A stretch of 31,148 nt of DNA from Lachnospiraceae bacterium UBA3814 (GTDB taxonomy: Bacteria; Bacillota; Clostridia; Lachnospirales; Lachnospiraceae), in NCBI GenBank assembly GCA_002368575.1, contig DFEA01000023.1, positions 1 to 31,148 on the forward strand, read 5' to 3'. A program made the position numbers and the translations under genes. Every line of letters begins with the position of its first letter. Position 1 is the first letter of the stretch. The notes under the pieces were generated by a model that was not told the origin of the DNA, ran no database searches, and worked only from the letters and a program-made list of their open reading frames with translations. Shown in pieces: positions 1 through 6,447 of the stretch.

Positions 1-149
1 GCCTTCGCGCCTAAGGAATTCGGGACGGATCTCTTCTTCGGTCAAAGCGCGTCTGAGCGTCTCGACACAGAATGGAACCTTCACTGAGTCGTAGTCTACG
101 CTATGAGCTTAAGTTAATGACATTGCCCTAAGCTATCGGGACGCGGATT
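1..149. other. Left edge, unassigned; possible end of a neighbouring gene
   Basis: Base 1 to the TGA at 85-87 is open on the plus strand (28 codons, ending ...DTEWNLH). The minus strand is also open from about base 108 to the edge (reading ...VKVPFCVETLRRALTEEE...), but shows no ATG and no ribosome binding site. I recognise neither peptide and cannot decide from this fragment which strand, if any, is coding. Bases 88-149 hold nothing I can name. Confidence 0.3.
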
Positions 150-165
150 TTGAGCGGTTCAAGTC

Positions 166-194
166 TTGTTTTAAGGGCGGCCGTGGGGTATTAT
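166..194 (+). promoter_or_regulatory. Possible sigma-A promoter of the DUF2225 gene
   Basis: TTGTTT (166-171) and TATTAT (189-194) are separated by 17 bp, about 100 bp upstream of the start at 297. The -35 matches consensus at only three of six positions. The -10 lies in a 15-base string, GGTATTATTACAGGG, that recurs at 3607-3621 upstream of another gene. Inferred from spacing only. Confidence 0.4.
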
Positions 195-296
195 TACAGG
201 GAGAGCCGCGGTAAGGCAATATGCCGCTTTCAAAGACTTAAAACCGGCGCAAAAGGAAACGGATCAAAATATATAGGCTTCTGGAGGCTTGAATAT

Positions 297-1160
297 ATGA
301 GTATTTTGTCTGGGCTTGATGCTCTGGGACTTGGTAACCTGTCCTCATACGATATTTACGAAAAGGACGCCATGGCCCCGGGGGATGATTCCGAGGTCAA
401 AAAGGACGGTACGGCAAGGAGAAGGATGGAACTTCTGTCGGAGAAGGATTACGTTTTCCCCAAAACCTATGTCTGTCCTGTATGTGATCATGAATTTAAA
501 AATCCCACAATGCGTTCCAATAAGGCGAGGCTTGTGGGGACCGATATGGATCTGCGGCCGAGGTACAGCAAGGTGGATCCCATAAAATATGATGTTATCT
601 GCTGTCCTGTCTGCGGCTATGCGGCGCTTACCAGATACTTCGACCAGCTGACCTATCCGCAGGCAAGGCTTGTAAGGGAGTCGATCTCCAAAAATTTCAG
701 CTCCCTTGAGGAGAAGGATATCCTGAGCTATGATGATGCCCTCATAAGGTATCAGCTTGCACTGGGAAATGCCATGGTAAAGCGCGCAAGGACCAGTGAA
801 AAGGCGTATATCTGCCTGAAGATGGCATGGCTGGTGAGAGGAAAGACAGAGGCCTTCGATTTTGACGCTGCCGATAAGAACGGCGGAGTTTACCAGGCCA
901 AGGAGCAGGAGAAGGAGCTTATTAAGAATGCCCTGGAGGGCTTCTTAAGTGCCAGGCAGAATGAGACTCCACCTATCTGCGGAATGGACAATGTTACGAT
1001 AGACTATCTGGTTGCGGCACTTGCCTATGAGTGCGGAGAGATCGAGATCTCCGCGAAGTATATCGGCGCCGTGCTTCAGAACAAGGGGGCAGGCAAGCGC
1101 ATGAAGGATATGGCACGAGAGCTCAAGGAAAAGGTGGTGGCGGAGCTGAGAGGAAGCTGA
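297..1160 (+). CDS. DUF2225 family protein, double CxxC zinc-binding type
   Basis: The 287-residue protein carries two CPVC motifs, Cys60/Cys63 and Cys103/Cys106, placed as in the DUF2225 family of Firmicutes, where they are thought to bind a metal. The C-terminal half is helical and TPR-like (for example ALAYECGEIEISAKYIGAVL). The function of the family is not established. I chose the ATG at 297 because GGAGG at 283-287 sits nine bases upstream. The frame stays open back to 150, but that extension (MSGSSLVL...) has no ribosome binding site and would precede the usual family start. The gene stands alone: a possible promoter lies at 166-194, and a strong new promoter begins 21 bp after its stop. 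There is no signal peptide, so it is probably cytoplasmic. Confidence 0.82.
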   Translation: MSILSGLDALGLGNLSSYDIYEKDAMAPGDDSEVKKDGTARRRMELLSEKDYVFPKTYVCPVCDHEFKNPTMRSNKARLVGTDMDLRPRYSKVDPIKYDVICCPVCGYAALTRYFDQLTYPQARLVRESISKNFSSLEEKDILSYDDALIRYQLALGNAMVKRARTSEKAYICLKMAWLVRGKTEAFDFDAADKNGGVYQAKEQEKELIKNALEGFLSARQNETPPICGMDNVTIDYLVAALAYECGEIEISAKYIGAVLQNKGAGKRMKDMARELKEKVVAELRGS

Positions 1161-1181
1161 GCTCCACCGAAGCGTCCTGTC

Positions 1182-1210
1182 TTGACAGGGGGAGGACTTT
1201 TTAGTATAAT
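1182..1210 (+). promoter_or_regulatory. Perfect-consensus sigma-A promoter
   Basis: TTGACA (1182-1187), a 17-bp spacer and TATAAT (1205-1210) match both consensus hexamers exactly with optimal spacing. Transcription would start near 1217. No recognisable gene begins until 1629, so this very strong promoter drives either a long leader or a stand-alone RNA. Confidence 0.85.
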
Positions 1211-1216
1211 GGAAAA

Positions 1217-1557
1217 AGCAAAAGGATTTGCTAAAACGTAGTCATGGAAGGCTTTTTCATTTCGTATTTATACTCATTAGCGTATAAGGCTGTGGGCATG
1301 CCCTGTGTATACCGGGCCGATGCACCGTTTATCCCGGGCGTTCAGGGACGCGGCCATGTTAAGGGTATAAATTTCCCTGATATGAGGTCTACGATTTTCC
1401 AATCCTTACTGAATCCGCGCCGGTCGTTCCGATATTTGCGGCATATTTTCGATAAGCCCATTTATCAGTTCGGGCGCTACAGCTGATAGATCGTATCTGA
1501 TTACGATATATCGTTTTTGGTTCGGGCAGCTCTGAAGATGTCCGGAGGGCTTTTTTC
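1217..1557 (+). ncRNA. Candidate structured small RNA or long regulatory leader
   Basis: About 340 bases lie between a consensus promoter and a terminator-like hairpin with a T6 tail. Several short stems can be seen: TTATAC 1268-1273 with GTATAA 1282-1287; the palindrome GGGCATGCCC 1294-1303; CCGGG 1312-1316 with CCCGG 1333-1337, nested inside CCCTG 1301-1305 and CAGGG 1343-1347; TATCAG 1463-1468 with CTGATA 1483-1488; and ATCGTA 1490-1495 with TACGAT 1502-1507. The 5' end GGAAAAAGC (1211-1219) can pair either with GCTTTTTC at 1251-1258 or with the terminator tail at 1549-1558, which would give alternative folds. I looked for signatures of tmRNA, RNase P, T-box, purine, TPP and SAM riboswitches and recognised none. 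It is either a riboswitch-like leader of the gene at 1629 or an independent RNA. Confidence 0.4.
1525..1556 (+). terminator. Probable intrinsic terminator or attenuator
   Basis: CTCTG (1530-1534) can pair with CGGAG (1543-1547) with one G-U pair, plus flanking GC pairs, and T6 follows at 1551-1556. The stem is imperfect. It sits about 70 bp before the start of the next gene, so it could attenuate that gene rather than end an independent transcript. Confidence 0.5.
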
Positions 1558-1628
1558 CTTTATTTTCCCGCTTCGGGAGGTAAGGCTTAAGGCCCCGGCG
1601 TCAGGGTACCCGGGAAAGGAGAGTGGCA

Positions 1629-2288
1629 ATGAGTACAACAGTTTCAAGTATTGCCGGTTCCGCGGCGGCCTACCAGGCTGACAGCATAAAGTCCGCCGGC
1701 TTCAAGGCTGCGGAAGCCACCGGATCAAAGGCTTCCGAGACTTCAGGCGCCGCTGCTTCGGACAGCACGGCTGCGGTCTATGAAAAGTCATCCGCCTCGT
1801 CAGGAAACGGGCTTTATTCCGTGAACAAGATGAGCAAAGAGGACAGGACCGCTCTGGTAAACAAGCTTAAGGCGGATCAGGCCGCCCAGATGGAGTCCTT
1901 TAACAAGATGGTAATGGATACCGTGCTGGGACAGTCGAAATCCGCGACCATCGCTGCGGGCAGTGATGAGATGTGGAAGTTCCTCGCAAGCGGTGAGTAT
2001 ACCGTGGATGCGGCCACCAAGGCAAAGGCTGAGGAGGATATCTCAGAGGACGGCTACTGGGGCGTAAAGCAGACCTCGGAAAGGCTTTTTGATTTTGCGA
2101 GCGCACTTGCCGGGGATGATGAGGAAATGATGAAGAAGATGCAGGATGCTGTCAAGAAGGGCTTTAAGGAGGCAGGCTCCGTATGGGGCAGGGATCTTCC
2201 CGATATCACGAACAATACCCTTGATGCCACAAACAAGCTGTTTGACGATTATTACGCATCAAAGAAGAACATTGAGGGCCAGATCTGA
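1629..2288 (+). CDS. Unrecognised Ala/Ser-rich protein
   Basis: I do not recognise a family. The 219-residue protein opens with about 55 residues of Ala/Ser/Thr-rich low complexity. A mostly helical charged part follows (SKEDRTALVNKLKADQAAQM, then FDFASALAGDDEEMMKKMQD). There is no signal peptide, transmembrane segment or cysteine. The composition resembles secreted or flagellum-associated structural proteins of Clostridia, but that is only an impression. The start is the ATG at 1629, with AGGAG at 1617-1621 seven bases upstream; an in-frame GTG at 1623 is too close to that site. The gene lies downstream of the strong promoter and structured leader at 1182-1557, so expression may be high or attenuated. 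It converges on the lipoprotein gene at 2344. Confidence 0.75.
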   Translation: MSTTVSSIAGSAAAYQADSIKSAGFKAAEATGSKASETSGAAASDSTAAVYEKSSASSGNGLYSVNKMSKEDRTALVNKLKADQAAQMESFNKMVMDTVLGQSKSATIAAGSDEMWKFLASGEYTVDAATKAKAEEDISEDGYWGVKQTSERLFDFASALAGDDEEMMKKMQDAVKKGFKEAGSVWGRDLPDITNNTLDATNKLFDDYYASKKNIEGQI

Positions 2289-2343
2289 GGATTGGTGCGT
2301 CCGGGGATCAGGCTCCTGCGGGAGTTTGGGCAGCGCCCGCGCT

Positions 2344-3501
2344 TTATTCGGGTGAAACAGGCGCGTGCTCGTGATGTATAACGGTAAAATAGGAATCGTA
2401 AATATCGAAGAAGCCGGTAGTAGTGATATTATCGGCTTTTTCATATGAGATCGACTGCCACAGAGGGTCGTTAAGGTTAGACTTAATAGTGGTGACAAAC
2501 TCCTCATACAGAGCGTTGAAGCTGTCCTGCCTGCTTTTGTTGATTATGGAAAGCCTGTTTTTTTCGGTTTCTTCTTTATTAAAGGTGCTTTTGCATTTGA
2601 TGATATGATATCCGTATTCAGTCTTGATTATGTCGCTTATCTCTCCGTTTGAGAGAGAAAAGGCCGCGGTCTCGAGGGCATAGGGCATGACACCCCTTCC
2701 GAAGGTATATTCGGCCTGGCTGTCTTCATTATAGTAGCTGTCCGCCAGGACCTCGAATTCCGTACCCTCTTCAAGCTTCTGCTTTATTTCCTGAGCCCTT
2801 TCAAGAGCCTTGTCGCTTTCCTCCTGTGAGTAGTTTATCCGGTTGCCGTTAGCGTCGGTGCGGTAGGTCTTTACGAGGATACTGCCTACGGTAATGGTCC
2901 TTGCGGCATCATCGCTTATCTCCGGATTAATGTTGTCGGTGACCTCGTGATAGAGCTTGTCGGCTATGGCATATTCCCGGTACATCTTTTCTATGTCTTC
3001 CACGGTAACGTCTAAAAGAGCCTTTTCGTCCTCATTCAGGGAATCCATATAGAACCTGGCGGCAGCCTGTATTTTCTGCTGCTCCTCATCGGTAAGCAGG
3101 GTGCCTCTTTTTTTCGCAAGAAGATTTAAGGCCTTGATCTGCGCCAGCCTTGCAAGAATGGTCTCCTTATATTTTTCCTCAAGAGTGACCTCTGATCCGG
3201 CGGGATTTTCCATGGAGACACGGATACTGTTGCCCGATACGGAGGGAGTGGGGAGAGGGGAAAGGTCCCCGACCGGGAGCTTTGTCTTCCAGATCTCAGG
3301 ACCGAACAGGATATCATAGCTGTTTTCGGAGTTGACAAGGTAGACCATTACCTCGTTTTTCATGCAGGAGGAATCCTCTATCCTGAACACCTCGTTTTCA
3401 TCGAAATCGGTGGTAAGGACGATCTCGGTCTTTTTCTTTGAGCAGCCCGAAAGCACAAGCGACAGGACCAGCATAAGAGATATGAAAAAACGTGACCGCA
3501 T
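2344..3501 (-). CDS. PrsA/SurA-like peptidyl-prolyl isomerase lipoprotein
   Basis: The 385-residue protein has a lipoprotein signal peptide with lipobox Leu17-Ser-Gly-Cys20, so it should be anchored on the outer face of the membrane. A helical SurA/PrsA-type N-terminal region precedes a parvulin domain at about 203-303 (ITVGSILVKTY ... FGRGVMPY ... AAFSLSNGEISD ... GYHIIK). Family members assist folding of exported proteins. The first active-site histidine of the usual HIL motif is replaced by Ser207, while the second (His299 in GYHIIK) is kept, so isomerase activity may be weak or lost. On the minus strand, GAGGAG lies six bases before the ATG, which fixes the start. The gene is transcribed divergently from 3661 with overlapping promoters. 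The family assignment is firm; the loss of activity is inference. Confidence 0.85.
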   Translation of the reverse strand: MRSRFFISLMLVLSLVLSGCSKKKTEIVLTTDFDENEVFRIEDSSCMKNEVMVYLVNSENSYDILFGPEIWKTKLPVGDLSPLPTPSVSGNSIRVSMENPAGSEVTLEEKYKETILARLAQIKALNLLAKKRGTLLTDEEQQKIQAAARFYMDSLNEDEKALLDVTVEDIEKMYREYAIADKLYHEVTDNINPEISDDAARTITVGSILVKTYRTDANGNRINYSQEESDKALERAQEIKQKLEEGTEFEVLADSYYNEDSQAEYTFGRGVMPYALETAAFSLSNGEISDIIKTEYGYHIIKCKSTFNKEETEKNRLSIINKSRQDSFNALYEEFVTTIKSNLNDPLWQSISYEKADNITTTGFFDIYDSYFTVIHHEHAPVSPE

Positions 3502-3550
3502 AGATTACTCCTCTTCAAAAGCTTGTTATTTTAATTCACAGGCATTTATC

Positions 3551-3579
3551 ATGATACCATAAAATTGACTTTTTATCAG
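3551..3579 (-). promoter_or_regulatory. Likely promoter of the PrsA-like gene
   Basis: Read on the minus strand, CTGATA (3579-3574) and TATCAT (3556-3551) are 17 bp apart, each with one or two deviations from consensus. The site overlaps the plus-strand promoter at 3565-3594, so the two divergent genes may compete for polymerase. Confidence 0.42.
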
Positions 3580-3594
3580 CTATACTGGTATTAT
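3565..3594 (+). promoter_or_regulatory. Likely promoter of the Ser-Glu repeat membrane protein gene
   Basis: TTGACT (3565-3570) and TATTAT (3589-3594) are separated by 18 bp, about 66 bp upstream of the start at 3661. A second -10-like TATACT at 3581 is only 10 bp from the -35 and is not expected to work with it. Confidence 0.48.
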
Positions 3595-3660
3595 CTTTTG
3601 GTATATGGTATTATTACAGGGCTAAAGGCATGCGTAAAACAGATCTGAAAGGAGACATAT

Positions 3661-4053
3661 ATGGCTAAATTAGGCAGGATTCTTGGCTTTGCGGCAATCA
3701 CGGGCACTATTCTGGGAGGGCTCTACTACTTCTTTATCCGTAACGAGGATGAGGCAAAGGAGGGTGAGGCTCCGAAGGAAAACGAAATAAAGAATTTCTT
3801 TGATGAGATGCCCTCAAGGGAATATGTTTCCCTCAACCGTGAGGTCTCCGAGAGCGAGAGCGAGAATGAGAGCGAGAGCGAGAGCAGGAAGGAGAGCATC
3901 AGGGAAAAGATCGATCAGTCCGTCCAGGAAAAGGAGGCTAAAAAGCGTGAGCAGGAGGAAGGCGTGGGCCTCGTGAAGGAAGAGGTCAATACGTCCGAGC
4001 CCGAGTTTAAGGATCTTAAGGCCGATGAGGAGGCTGGGGACAGGGACGAATAA
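3661..4053 (+). CDS. Membrane-anchored acidic protein with Ser-Glu repeat
   Basis: The 130-residue protein has one N-terminal transmembrane segment at about residues 5-25, followed by a very acidic, probably disordered tail. Residues 63-75 are a nearly pure Ser-Glu alternation, encoded by repeated GAGAGC units. A charged coiled-coil-like stretch (EKIDQSVQEKEAKKREQEE) follows. The architecture (short anchor plus charged tail) resembles YtxH-type stress proteins, but no conserved domain is evident and I assign no function. GGAG at 3651-3654, six bases before the ATG, supports the start. The gene ends 31 bp before the CIRCE operator of htpG. No terminator is visible between them, so read-through into htpG is possible. 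The repeat could change length by slippage. Confidence 0.75.
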   Translation: MAKLGRILGFAAITGTILGGLYYFFIRNEDEAKEGEAPKENEIKNFFDEMPSREYVSLNREVSESESENESESESRKESIREKIDQSVQEKEAKKREQEEGVGLVKEEVNTSEPEFKDLKADEEAGDRDE

Positions 4054-4084
4054 GAGCTGTCGGAGGAGCTTCACAGCGGACTTG

Positions 4085-4111
4085 TTAGCACTCATTTAAA
4101 ATGAGTGCTAA
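4085..4111. promoter_or_regulatory. CIRCE operator (HrcA binding site)
   Basis: TTAGCACTC (4085-4093), nine bases, then GAGTGCTAA (4103-4111) is an exact match to the CIRCE inverted repeat bound by the heat-shock repressor HrcA. It lies seven bases upstream of the -35 of the htpG promoter. Confidence 0.96.
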
Positions 4112-4118
4112 TTTTTTC

Positions 4119-4147
4119 TTGACTTTTTTCCACCCCAGTATTACACT
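4119..4147 (+). promoter_or_regulatory. Sigma-A promoter of htpG
   Basis: TTGACT (4119-4124), 17 bp and TACACT (4142-4147), directly downstream of CIRCE. The predicted start near 4154 gives a leader of about 52 bases before the ATG at 4206. Confidence 0.7.
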
Positions 4148-4205
4148 CTACCATAGGGTTTACGGTGTAAATCATTACATTATATTCAGAAAGAGAGTGA
4201 TATAT

Positions 4206-6329
4206 ATGGCGAAAAAAGGCAATCTGTCGATAAACAGCGACAACATTTTTCCGGTCATTAAAAAATGGCTTTATTCAGACCATGACATCTTTGTCAGGGA
4301 GATGATATCAAACGGCTGTGATGCCATCACCAAGCTCAAAAAGCTTGATATGATGGGTGAATACAGCTATCCGGACGACTTTGAGAATAAGATAAGGGTG
4401 GTGGTGAATCCCGAGGAAAAGACCATAAAGTTTATCGATACCGGTATCGGTATGGATGAGGCCGAGGTGGAGGAATACATTACCCAGATAGCCTTTTCCG
4501 GGGCTACCGCTTTTCTTGAAAAATACAAGGATAAGGCCAACGACGACCAGATCATAGGTCACTTCGGACTCGGCTTCTATTCAGCCTTTATGGTGGCCGA
4601 GCAGGTCGATATAGATACCCTTTCCTATAAGGAGGGGGCAAAGCCCGTTCACTGGGAATGCGACGGCGGGACCGAATACACCATAGATGTGGGCGACAGG
4701 AAGGAAGTGGGTACCGAGATCACCCTTCACCTCGGAGAGGATAATGTGGAGTTCTCAAACGAGTACAGGGCAAGGGAGGTTATCAAGAAGTACTGTGCCT
4801 TCATGCCTTATCCCATCTATCTTGAAAAGGCAAACGCCGAGCCTGAATACGAGACTATAGACGCCTCCGAGAAGACCGATAAGGATACGGTCATCGAGAC
4901 CATACATGAGGAGGCAAAATACGAGGAGAAGGAAAAAGAGGACGGAACAAAGGAAAAGGTAGAGGTAAGCCCCGCAAAGGATAAGGTAAAGATCCTTAAG
5001 AGGCCCGTTGCCATAAATGACACCACGCCTCTTTGGAACAAGCATCCCAACGACTGTACGAAGGATGAATACCTGGAGTTCTACAGGAAGGTATTCCTTG
5101 ACTACAAGGAGCCCCTGTTCTGGATACACCTTAACATGGATTACCCCTTCAATCTTAAGGGCATCCTGTATTTCCCCAAGATCAACATGGAGTACGAATC
5201 CATAGAGGGGACCATCAAGCTTTATAATAATCAGGTCTTTGTAGCGGATAATATCAAGGAGGTCATACCCGAGTTCCTTATGCTGCTCAAGGGCGTTATC
5301 GACTGTCCGGACCTTCCCCTCAATGTTTCAAGGTCCGCGCTCCAGAATGACGGGTTTGTTAAAAAAATATCAGACTATATCAGCAAGAAGGTGGCTGACA
5401 AGCTTTCCGGAATGTGCAAGACGGAGAAGGAGGAGTATGAGAAGTACTGGGATGACATAAGCCCCTTCATTAAGTTCGGCTGTCTTAAGGACGACAAGTT
5501 CTGCGAGAAGATGAACGATTATATCCTCTTTAAGAACCTTGAGGGCAAATATGTGACCCTTCCGGAATGCCTTGAGCTCAATAAGGAGGATAAGGAAGAA
5601 AATAAGGATGAAGCCTCCGCAACCGGTGAGAACGGTGAGAAGATAGAGGCTGAGGTGGTTGATGAAAAGGACGGCGGCGAGGAGTCCGGCGAGGATGAGG
5701 CCGAAAAGGCTCCCAGGAAGATCGTCTATTATGTGACCGATGAGCAGCAGCAGTCGCAGTACATCAATATGTTTAAGGACAACGGGATGGATGCGGTCAT
5801 CCTTACCCACAATATCGACCAGCCCTTTATCTCCCAGCTTGAGCAGAAGAACGAAGGCGTTAAGTTCTTAAGGATAGACGCGGATGTCAACGAGTCGGTG
5901 AAGGAGGAGCTTTCGGAGGAAGAGAACGACAGGATCAAGGAGGAGGCCGAAAAGCTTACCGGTATCTTCAGAAAGGCTTTGAATAAGGAAAAGCTTGAGG
6001 TGAAGGTGGAGAAGCTTAAGAATGAGAATATCTCCTCCATGCTCACGGTGTCTGAGGAAAGCCGCCGTATGGCCGATATGATGAAGATGTACAGCATGGG
6101 CGGAGCAGGGGATATGAACCTGTTCGGAGAGGAAGGAGCCACTCTTATCCTCAACGCCGGTAATAAGCTTGTGCAGTTCATACTGGAGAACGAGGAAAAT
6201 GAGAAGGTTCCCATGTTCTGCGAACAGCTTTATGACCTTGCGATGATCGCAAACAAGCCCCTCTCACCCGAGGCGATGACAAAGTTTGTGGTAAGGAGCA
6301 ATGAGATCATGATGATGCTTGCAAAATAA
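4206..6329 (+). CDS. htpG: Molecular chaperone HtpG (bacterial Hsp90)
   Basis: This cytoplasmic ATP-dependent chaperone has 707 residues, longer than the roughly 620-650 common for HtpG. The GHKL ATPase domain is clear: REMISNGCDA (31-40), DTGIGM (78-83) and GHFGLGFYS (118-126). The middle-domain arginine that contacts ATP lies in LNVSRSALQ (Arg376). Two charged insertions explain the extra length: a Lys/Glu-rich linker at about 214-266 and a strongly acidic stretch at about 460-504. I used the ATG at 4206 (MAKKGNLSINSDN), which matches the family start. The frame is open to 4101, but that extension would run through CIRCE and the promoter. The Shine-Dalgarno is weak (AGAGAG at about 4192-4197). 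Regulation by HrcA through CIRCE is strongly indicated. A bidirectional terminator follows. Confidence 0.96.
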   Translation: MAKKGNLSINSDNIFPVIKKWLYSDHDIFVREMISNGCDAITKLKKLDMMGEYSYPDDFENKIRVVVNPEEKTIKFIDTGIGMDEAEVEEYITQIAFSGATAFLEKYKDKANDDQIIGHFGLGFYSAFMVAEQVDIDTLSYKEGAKPVHWECDGGTEYTIDVGDRKEVGTEITLHLGEDNVEFSNEYRAREVIKKYCAFMPYPIYLEKANAEPEYETIDASEKTDKDTVIETIHEEAKYEEKEKEDGTKEKVEVSPAKDKVKILKRPVAINDTTPLWNKHPNDCTKDEYLEFYRKVFLDYKEPLFWIHLNMDYPFNLKGILYFPKINMEYESIEGTIKLYNNQVFVADNIKEVIPEFLMLLKGVIDCPDLPLNVSRSALQNDGFVKKISDYISKKVADKLSGMCKTEKEEYEKYWDDISPFIKFGCLKDDKFCEKMNDYILFKNLEGKYVTLPECLELNKEDKEENKDEASATGENGEKIEAEVVDEKDGGEESGEDEAEKAPRKIVYYVTDEQQQSQYINMFKDNGMDAVILTHNIDQPFISQLEQKNEGVKFLRIDADVNESVKEELSEEENDRIKEEAEKLTGIFRKALNKEKLEVKVEKLKNENISSMLTVSEESRRMADMMKMYSMGGAGDMNLFGEEGATLILNAGNKLVQFILENEENEKVPMFCEQLYDLAMIANKPLSPEAMTKFVVRSNEIMMMLAK

Positions 6330-6365
6330 AAGTGTTTAATTAAGAAACAGATCTGAACGTTTAAC

Positions 6366-6402
6366 GAAAAAGCAGCCGTGAAAGCTTCACGGCTGCTTTT
6401 TC
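6366..6402. terminator. Bidirectional intrinsic terminator between htpG and the PBP gene
   Basis: A perfect 17-bp stem has its left arm at 6366-6382 (beginning GAAAAAGCAGCC), a three-base AGC loop, and its right arm at 6386-6402. A-rich and T-rich ends make it functional in both directions, fitting the convergent genes on either side. Confidence 0.92.
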
Positions 6403-6447
6403 AGACTCCGTGCATCCCGCCGGAGATATGGAAACGACAAAGCTCAG

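Noticed and set aside
150..296. N-terminal extension of the DUF2225 gene
   Set aside because: No ribosome binding site, and the extra 49 residues precede a well-placed GGAGG and the usual family start at 297.
1244..1486. 80-codon open frame after the strong promoter
   Set aside because: No ribosome binding site, unremarkable composition and overlap with several hairpins; better explained as part of a non-coding leader or small RNA.
4101..4205. Upstream extension of htpG
   Set aside because: It would translate through the CIRCE operator and the promoter; the family begins at MAKKGNLS.
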